DNA of 64,000 nucleotides from Tunicatimonas pelagia (GTDB lineage: Bacteria > Bacteroidota > Bacteroidia > Cytophagales > Cyclobacteriaceae), in contig NZ_CP120683.1 of assembly GCF_030506325.1 (NCBI RefSeq), positions 1,116,001 to 1,180,000 of the forward strand, in the 5' to 3' direction. This document shows, in pieces, positions 58,861 through 64,000 of this stretch; position 1 is the first letter of the stretch, and every line of letters begins with the position of its first letter. The position numbers and the translations under genes were made by a program. Under the pieces are notes generated by a model. It ran no database searches. It saw nothing but the letters and a program-made list of their open reading frames with translations, and had not been told where the DNA came from.

Positions 58861-59424
58861 TAGCCTAGCCACTAGACTGCCTATAATCTGCTTAGTCCGT
58901 CAGACGGCTAGACCGGTCTATCGAGATTACGCGGTAACCGCCCGCACAGTCCACCGATTTGGGCCCACCATCTTCTCTATCCTTCAAGTTAACCCGCCGA
59001 TCTACGCACGAGCCCAATCTCAAACCCTCAAGGGAAGATACACTGCTTCGTTCACTCAGCACCCTTGACCGTTTGTATCGGCGGGTGACGGTGCTATTGT
59101 GGGGGAAGGCTAGCAGCGATGGCGGGCCCTCATGCCGTCGTTTCTCTTTTTTGTGGGGGGAAGATTAACTGCGATGCAAGGGGAATGCCAAAACTATCTA
59201 TAATACGTATTTATTTATTATAATTTACTAAAATTTGACTGCTATTTACTTTGAATAATGCAATTATATATACCTAATAGAGCGAATTTTCTTTATTTTA
59301 TACTATATATTTATTTAATTTTAGTTGTATATCAGGAGTATTATAAGTATATTTATAGTATAGTTCAGATGGATAGCGCGCGCGCCGAACGAACACAGTT
59401 TTTACCTCTAAATTTTTAACAATC
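58861..59424. other. intergenic with two similar G-rich strings
   Basis: No gene. TGTGGGGGAAGGCTAGCAGCGATG at 59097 and TGTGGGGGGAAGATTAACTGCGATG at 59153 are related direct repeats. An AT-rich stretch (59185-59350) ends in GCGCGCGCGCC (59380), and the next start is 59425. Promoters for the recombination set are expected here. Confidence 0.45.
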
Positions 59425-60051
59425 ATGGCACGAACAAAAAAAGAATCCGTTACCAATGAAATTACGATGAACCCTACGGATACTACGGTATTGATAGACC
59501 GCCCCGTTAACTTTTTTGAGCAGGGACACGAAATACCTGAGAAGCGTAACCAGTTTATGAAGTTCGCCCCCGGCAAGAACCGCCTCCGTTTTGTGGGCAA
59601 CCCCGTCTCGGGTTTTGTCTTCTTTGGCAAGATTGAACGGGAAGACGGCAGCGAAACCATTAGGCCTTTTCGCCGGACAGAAAGCGAAGGCGAATTCTCT
59701 TTGGAGGAAATGATTAACCGCGATGCCCGGATAGGCAAAGACGGTGAACTAGAAAAGCAAAAATACTTTGTGGCGGGACTAGTCTACAACTACCAGAAGG
59801 CAAAGCTACAAATACTGGAAATTACCCAAAAGTCTATTCTGAAAGCGTTGAAAAGCTACGTGGATAGCGAGGAATACGGTCATCCCGCAGGGTATGATCT
59901 GACCATTAATAAGCAAGGGGACGGCTTGAATACTGACTATTCGGTGGTTGCCAGTCCACCCAAGCCCCTATCCAATGAGATTGAAACGCTGGTCGGTGAG
60001 ACTTCTTGCGATCTGGATAAGCTCTTCGCTGGGGAGTATCCGCTTGGATAA
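59425..60051 (+). CDS. phage gp32-like single-strand DNA-binding protein
   Basis: 208 residues. Patterns of phage ssDNA-binding proteins: GKNRLRFVGNPVSGFVFFG near the start, and a core KQKYFVAGLVYNYQKAKLQILEITQKSILKALKSYVDSEEYGHPAGYDLTINKQGDGLNTDYSVVASPPKPLSNE. In the gp32-like group the string ...V.NY....QILE.TQ..I...I......GDP..YDI...R.G.GL.T.Y.V is characteristic. The acidic C terminus (DLDKLFAGEYPLG) suits recruitment of partners. It is first in a set with a DUF1351-like protein and a nuclease. Confidence 0.72.
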   Translation: MARTKKESVTNEITMNPTDTTVLIDRPVNFFEQGHEIPEKRNQFMKFAPGKNRLRFVGNPVSGFVFFGKIEREDGSETIRPFRRTESEGEFSLEEMINRDARIGKDGELEKQKYFVAGLVYNYQKAKLQILEITQKSILKALKSYVDSEEYGHPAGYDLTINKQGDGLNTDYSVVASPPKPLSNEIETLVGETSCDLDKLFAGEYPLG

Positions 60052-60063
60052 CCTCTCATACAC

Positions 60064-60090
60064 AACATGGGGAATAGTACTCCCCATGTT
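60064..60090 (+). terminator. terminator after the ssDNA-binding gene
   Basis: The stem AACATGGGG/CCCCATGTT has a 9-base loop followed by TCTTTC. It overlaps an apparent ATG at 60067, which argues that this ATG is not the next gene's start. Confidence 0.7.
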
Positions 60091-60135
60091 TCTTTCAATC
60101 GCTTTTACCGATTTATTGATTATTCATACGCCTTT

Positions 60136-60759
60136 ATGTTACCCAACACCAATCCTATTAAAGCTACTTCTATTGTTCATTTTGAGCGAGAAGTAACCCG
60201 AAAAGTTCAACAGCTTGCTCACCTGCTTTCCCTAGTAGAAGAAGTCCATGATGAAAGCGATAAAGCGATGGTCTCCGCCACCATCCGCGAGGGAAAGCAG
60301 TTTATTAAGCATGTGGGCAGTGTCCGCCGGGCATATACTGACCCACTTCAACAAAGCATTAAACAGTGGATTGCCAAAGAAAAGGAATTGCTCGCTCCGA
60401 TAGCCACCGCTATCGAACGGGCAGATAGACTCATCCAGCAGTTTAATAAGCAAGTAGGCCTCCGGCAGCAGTCCGCCATAAAGCGGATTGATAAAGAAGA
60501 GCAACAAAAGCAAGCGAGCGAACCTGCCAACGCCGAATTGATTGCCCAAGAACACGAGTTCAAACGCCAAATTGCGGTTGCCCAACATAGCACCGAAGGA
60601 GTCCGAAAGGTTTGGACATTTGACGTAGAGAACCTAGCGGACGTACCGCGTGAATACCTTATGCTCAATGAACAGAAAGTCAGACAAGCCATCCGTTCAG
60701 GCGAACGCCATATCCCAGGTTTAACTATTTTTCAGAAGCAACAAACGGTTTATCGCTAG
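60136..60759 (+). CDS. DUF1351-like phage recombination-associated protein
   Basis: 207 residues from ATG 60136 (MLPNTNPIKATSIVHFEREV); the upstream ATG 60067 lies in a terminator and is rejected. A long helical middle (KEKELLAPIATAIERADRLIQQFNKQ, EEQQKQASEPANAELIAQEHEFKRQ) is followed by KVWTFDVENLADVPREYLMLNEQKVRQAIRSGERHIPGLTIFQKQ. That C-terminal block is the hallmark of proteins next to RecT/RecE or Erf genes in phages and ICEs. The exact function is not known. It is followed by a RecE-like nuclease. Confidence 0.7.
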   Translation: MLPNTNPIKATSIVHFEREVTRKVQQLAHLLSLVEEVHDESDKAMVSATIREGKQFIKHVGSVRRAYTDPLQQSIKQWIAKEKELLAPIATAIERADRLIQQFNKQVGLRQQSAIKRIDKEEQQKQASEPANAELIAQEHEFKRQIAVAQHSTEGVRKVWTFDVENLADVPREYLMLNEQKVRQAIRSGERHIPGLTIFQKQQTVYR

Positions 60760-60862
60760 GAGCGGGGAGCTTGGGGCAGGGAGTAATATAAGCATCTTAA
60801 ATAATCCGCTTCTACTCCTTACTCCAAGCGGAATGCCGCCCAGCCCCAAGCCCCAAGCCCAG
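60757..60862. repeat. G-rich/C-rich inverted repeat (copy 3)
   Basis: Left arm GGAGCGGGGAGCTTGGGGCAGG and right arm CAGCCCCAAGCCCCAAGCCC around an AT-rich centre. It resembles 33203-33290 and 35977-36077 in composition, length and arm order (G-rich left, C-rich right). It begins within the last codon of the upstream gene. Confidence 0.5.
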
Positions 60863-60865
60863 ATT

Positions 60866-61552
60866 ATGGATTATTACCAACTACCCCGCATTAGCAATAG
60901 TGATTTGACGATTGCCATGCATTTAATTACCCATACACCTTACAAGAAGCCCGAAACGGCTTTCCGTTTTGGTGGTGTGTTTCACGAACTATTACTAGAG
61001 CCTGAGAAGTTCCGAGCGGAAAGCTGTGAGGGACTGGATATACGATTATTGTACCGTATGTACCGCACGGTCATCAGTAATCAATACTGTCAGTCTTTGT
61101 TGCAGGACAGTGAGAAAGAAAAGGTTGTTTTGTGGCAGGAGTCGACTACGGATATTGCATGTAAGTGCAGGCTTGACGTGATTGCCAATCCGAATAGTGA
61201 AACGCCCTATGTGGTGGATTTTAAAACCACCTCAGCTAGAAACCTTCGGGCATTTCTGAACTGCTGCCGGATGTACCACTACGACCGTCAGATGGCTTTC
61301 TACGCCGATAGCATTGGGGCAAAACAGGTATGTCTGATTGGAGTTAGTAAGAGTGCCAAGCGACTGTTCTTTGTTCAGAAGTACGCTACTAGTGCCTTTG
61401 TGGAAGAGGGGCGACGTAAGTATCGTCACCTATTACGGAAGGTACAAGAACGTGATCTTTTTGAAGCTATTTACTATGCCCGAAATAATGGCTCTCACGA
61501 ACCCGGCAGTACGTCAGTACAGGAATCTCAACTGACGTATCACACTGCCTAA
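60866..61552 (+). CDS. RecE-like PD-(D/E)XK exonuclease
   Basis: 228 residues from ATG 60866 (MDYYQLPRISNSDLTIAMHLI); an earlier ATG at 60833 falls in the repeat. Nuclease motifs in order: FRFGGVFHELLLEPEKF (histidine motif of exonuclease VIII/RecB-like folds), CKCRLDVIANPN followed by PYVVDFKTTSA (catalytic D and DxK), and YDRQMAFYADSIG (QxxxY). Together with the gp32-like and DUF1351-like genes it forms an annealing/recombination set; a RecT-type annealase is not visible in the window. Confidence 0.82.
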   Translation: MDYYQLPRISNSDLTIAMHLITHTPYKKPETAFRFGGVFHELLLEPEKFRAESCEGLDIRLLYRMYRTVISNQYCQSLLQDSEKEKVVLWQESTTDIACKCRLDVIANPNSETPYVVDFKTTSARNLRAFLNCCRMYHYDRQMAFYADSIGAKQVCLIGVSKSAKRLFFVQKYATSAFVEEGRRKYRHLLRKVQERDLFEAIYYARNNGSHEPGSTSVQESQLTYHTA

Positions 61553-61592
61553 TTTTTCGAATTCCTATTACCCATTTCCACAACCTTATCTC

Positions 61593-62366
61593 ATGGAAAA
61601 GACCATCCACCGCTTCTTCGAGAAGCTCGCCGAAAGCCTGTTTACTCTACCTCCGATTATGATCGGTATGTTTGCCATGTACGCTTATCTAGTGTACGAG
61701 AGTCAGGCATTGCTGATTACCCAACTGCCAGAAACCCTTATTGGCTGGCAGCGAGAAGTGGCCGCTTGGTTTCTGTCGGTAGCCATTCACCTCACTATTT
61801 TGACCACCGCTGCCAATAGTAAACTGGTACACCAAGCCTTTCCAATACTATTTGCCATCGCGGGCTACTTCATCACCACGCTCTTTTTTGATGCCTGGAA
61901 TTTTGAGAAGTCGCCAAAGGGTATTTTCGTGAGTCAGCTGTTTAGCCTCTTGATTGCGGTGATCAACTATTTATTCGTCTACCTATTCGTCGGTAAGTGG
62001 AAAGAGATGAAGGGAGAAAAAGAACTTACCGAAACGTTGCAACTCGCTGAAAAGACATCACAAGGGCTTACCGAAGAGCTTGAAATCGCTAACGAAGCGC
62101 GAGTCTTGTTGCAAACGCAACTCAATAAGCAGCAAAGCGAATTAACAGAAAGTAAACAAGCGTTAGTAAAGCTCCAGCAGAATTTTACCAAGCAACAGCG
62201 AGCGCATCAGGAGGAATTACGGATGGTGGCCGAAAACCGAATGTGCCTGACCTGCGGGTACCAAGCCAAAAGCCGTCAGCAACTTTCTCGCTACAAACGC
62301 GATTGTCAGCAGTGTATTCAGCGGCGTAGTCAGAAAAAGAACTTGTTGAATCATCAAGACGCATGA
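61593..62366 (+). CDS. membrane protein with coiled coil and C-terminal zinc finger
   Basis: 257 residues. Four membrane segments (LPPIMIGMFAMYAYLVY, EVAAWFLSVAIHLTILTTAA, AFPILFAIAGYFITTLFF, LFSLLIAVINYLFVYLFVG), then a cytoplasmic coiled coil (KTSQGLTEELEIANEARVLLQTQLNKQQSELTESKQ and more), then CLTCGYQAKSRQQLSRYKRDCQQC, a CxxC...CxxC finger. The layout resembles membrane-tethered DNA- or RNA-contact proteins. No homologue is recalled. It is 40 bases after the nuclease gene and probably in the same transcript. Confidence 0.6.
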   Translation: MEKTIHRFFEKLAESLFTLPPIMIGMFAMYAYLVYESQALLITQLPETLIGWQREVAAWFLSVAIHLTILTTAANSKLVHQAFPILFAIAGYFITTLFFDAWNFEKSPKGIFVSQLFSLLIAVINYLFVYLFVGKWKEMKGEKELTETLQLAEKTSQGLTEELEIANEARVLLQTQLNKQQSELTESKQALVKLQQNFTKQQRAHQEELRMVAENRMCLTCGYQAKSRQQLSRYKRDCQQCIQRRSQKKNLLNHQDA

Positions 62367-62573
62367 AAAAGAAAAGGCAACCCTAACAGAGTGGCCCTTT
62401 CTATGCATAAGAAGTATTATTTCAAGACACAAATGTACGTAACTTGTTTAAATAATACATGATTAAATTAAACATTTTTTAATTTTTCTTTGTATTACTC
62501 ATATAATCGCCCGTATTTTGTAATAATTATTGTCGCTTTTGTTGTAAAAACTTACTTGTATTCTTCTTAGCAT
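62367..62573. other. intergenic with probable terminator and promoter
   Basis: AAAAGGC..GGCCCTTT near 62370-62401 may form a weak terminator for the preceding gene. The strongly AT-rich 62440-62570 should carry the promoter of the next gene. Confidence 0.35.
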
Positions 62574-63578
62574 ATGCAGTTTGAATTGGATATTCTCACG
62601 CAGTGTATCTCGGGCTCCCTATCGCTTTCCCACATTCGCCGTAGCGATCTTTCGCAGCCTCGTCATCTACTCAAAGAACGTTTCCCGTTTTGTCTCAAGC
62701 ACTACTGGGTAGTCTATACCCGAAACCAAGATTCATGGCAACTACAATCATTTGTTCGGCACTGTCTGGACGAACTGTATGAGCTACCCATCACCTATCC
62801 TGACCAGGTGTACCCTTCGGTTGAAAAGGGACCTTATGCTGCTATGCTTCCCTCCCTAGCAGCGTACTTTCAAGTACCGATGGCGGATGTTGCTTGGACA
62901 ACCTATCATCAGAAAGAGCATGAGCTCATTGTTGAACTCATCGTGCTTTCAGAATTTGATCAACTAGAACCCACGGAGATATACTTTCACTACTACCAAT
63001 ACGTATTGGAAGAAGAAGCCGAGCGCATCAAGGAACAGTGGGCCCGGACGATCTTTAGTATACCTAAAGAAAAGACGATTCGCCTCTATTTACGTAACCA
63101 TCAGCAAGCCTTGCTTCGCCTCAAAGAACAAATACTACCATATATTCAGGAAACTGAGCATGAACACTTAGACCGTTACGCCCCGGTGTTTTGTTTGGAA
63201 GATACCTACAAGGCCATGTACAGTGTAGTAGATGAACTCTTGATGCATTTGGAACATCAGTACGGAACCTATTTAGACCTGGAGGCGCGGCTCTCCTACC
63301 GGAAGCGACAACAGTCGTTACGAGAATTAGCTTCCGAGCTTAACTGGTTGCAAACGCAACTACCTCGCCTGCCTGAGGTGATGCGTCCCTTGGTGCAAGC
63401 CCCCCTGGAAAAATTGCACCAGCTACCCTACGACCACCAATTCACCTATCAGCAACTGGCTTACGGTCGCTACTGGCTTAAAGTATTGATCAAAGTGTTC
63501 CGCAAAGCGAAGACTATTACAGGTCTAGTCATGCTCAAGGGAGCGATCCAGGCTGATTTTAATGATTTGAGTGTATAA
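62574..63578 (+). CDS. hypothetical 334-residue protein
   Basis: Soluble, rich in Q, E, Y and H, mostly helical. Features: LTQCISGSLSLSHIRRSDLSQPRHLLKERFPFCLKHYW, EIYFHYYQYVLEEEAERIKEQWARTIF, DTYKAMYSVVDELLMHLEHQYGTYLDLEARLSYRKRQQ, and a C-terminal LKVLIKVFRKAKTITGLVML. No catalytic motif or named family. It ends shortly before an IS. It could be an accessory gene of the recombination element. Confidence 0.55.
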   Translation: MQFELDILTQCISGSLSLSHIRRSDLSQPRHLLKERFPFCLKHYWVVYTRNQDSWQLQSFVRHCLDELYELPITYPDQVYPSVEKGPYAAMLPSLAAYFQVPMADVAWTTYHQKEHELIVELIVLSEFDQLEPTEIYFHYYQYVLEEEAERIKEQWARTIFSIPKEKTIRLYLRNHQQALLRLKEQILPYIQETEHEHLDRYAPVFCLEDTYKAMYSVVDELLMHLEHQYGTYLDLEARLSYRKRQQSLRELASELNWLQTQLPRLPEVMRPLVQAPLEKLHQLPYDHQFTYQQLAYGRYWLKVLIKVFRKAKTITGLVMLKGAIQADFNDLSV

Positions 63579-63663
63579 CGAATTGGGTGCAGAGGAAAAG
63601 CGAGTGGGAATGCAGAGATTCCCTTAATTTTGAGGTCTTCAACCACCATCAAAAAAACTCGCT

Positions 63664-64000
63664 ATGGAAGTAAAGGAAGCAAAAATCAACCAGATAAGAC
63701 AACACTTAGATCAGATAATAGCCCAAATGGATGCCCGAAGTAAAGAAGGAATGAGAATTCATCAGGTAGAGCGGTCTTTGTTTACCAGTTTATTGCAGTT
63801 AGGTTTTCAACTGTTAGAATACTACATTTTGAGTATACAACAGGTAGTCGCTGTTCAGGGGGTTCCCGTTGATCGTGCAGGGGAAAAGATGAAGAACACC
63901 GGGCTGCGTAGTCGGCCTTACCGAAGCATTTTTGGCCCGTTATCCATTGCCCGCCCCAAGTATTACTCAACCACTGGTAAGAGCTATTACCGGCTGGACG
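63664..64000 (+). CDS. ISKra4-like transposase, N-terminal part (cut by window end)
   Basis: ATG 63664 begins MEVKEAKINQIRQHLDQIIAQMD. The visible 112 residues include SLLQLGFQLLEYYIL, the region VPVDRAGEKMKNTGLRSRPYRSIFGPLSIARPKYYSTTGKSYYRLD, matching the start of ISKra4-group transposases (RxYxSIFGxxxxxRxxY). The catalytic part lies beyond the window. The IS left end should be between 63580 and 63650. Confidence 0.72.
   Translation, partial: MEVKEAKINQIRQHLDQIIAQMDARSKEGMRIHQVERSLFTSLLQLGFQLLEYYILSIQQVVAVQGVPVDRAGEKMKNTGLRSRPYRSIFGPLSIARPKYYSTTGKSYYRLD

Noticed and set aside
60067-60135. Earlier start for the DUF1351-like gene
   Set aside because: The segment is a terminator hairpin and its codons do not belong to the family.

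Overview
The window is about 45% GC and reads as a member of the Bacteroidota, most likely a Cytophagales-type marine or soil bacterium. The signs are Tra-type (CTnDOT-like) conjugation genes, relaxed lipoprotein signals, many small outer-membrane barrels, PadR/FtsX-permease pairs, leucine tRNAs without encoded CCA, and promoters of the TTTG / TAnnTTTG kind. Almost everything is accessory DNA: toxin cassettes, defence genes, mobile elements, a conjugation operon and a CRISPR-Cas locus. No species can be named from sequence alone.

Layout. 1-6640: serial Rhs C-terminal tips, each a piece of the same GC-rich Rhs core followed by an AT-rich toxin domain and usually a candidate exported immunity protein. 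Two of the tips are M23 (LytM) peptidases. An IS (5476-6416) interrupts this zone. 6660-11930: lipoprotein, barrel genes (one frameshifted) and an HTTM (vitamin K gamma-carboxylase-like) membrane protein. 12165-20263: a dead and a live serine resolvase flank a probable defence patch (Abi_C protein, multi-TM protein, STAND/TPR NTPase). 20269-26053: barrel gene, HNH and RadC remnants, PadR regulator with FtsX-type permeases. 26110-26561: three leucine tRNA genes behind a leader that looks like a leucine attenuator. 27430-39776: a leftward conjugation operon (TraE, F, G, J, K, N, M, three TrbJ/TraI-like paralogues, PH-domain and coiled-coil proteins); no relaxase or coupling protein is in view. 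39991-51547: a 28-repeat CRISPR array, leader and type I-B cas operon with a PIN-domain toxin-antitoxin pair inside it. 51760-56710: DUF1016 remnant, DUF3857/transglutaminase membrane protein and a protein made only of helicase-associated domains. 57041-63578: RadC, two HTH regulators, and a phage-like recombination set (gp32-like ssDNA-binding protein, DUF1351-like protein, RecE-like PD-(D/E)XK nuclease). 63664-end: start of an ISKra4-like transposase.

How the parts work together. The Rhs zone looks like an interbacterial toxin/immunity store that grows by recombination in the shared core. The conjugation operon, resolvases and IS copies point to a plasmid, an ICE or a patchwork of both. CRISPR-Cas with an embedded toxin-antitoxin pair, the Abi_C protein and the STAND NTPase form a defence layer.

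Most notable: (1) the same 14-bp GC-rich sequence is inserted, with no other change, into two unrelated genes (the IS transposase and the dead resolvase), and other 14-bp GC-rich units occur in tandem elsewhere; (2) a four-segment attenuator-like leader with leucine codons lies directly upstream of a leucine tRNA cluster, one tRNA of which has a CAA anticodon but no long variable arm; (3) a hairpin with base-pair covariation precedes both radC-like genes.
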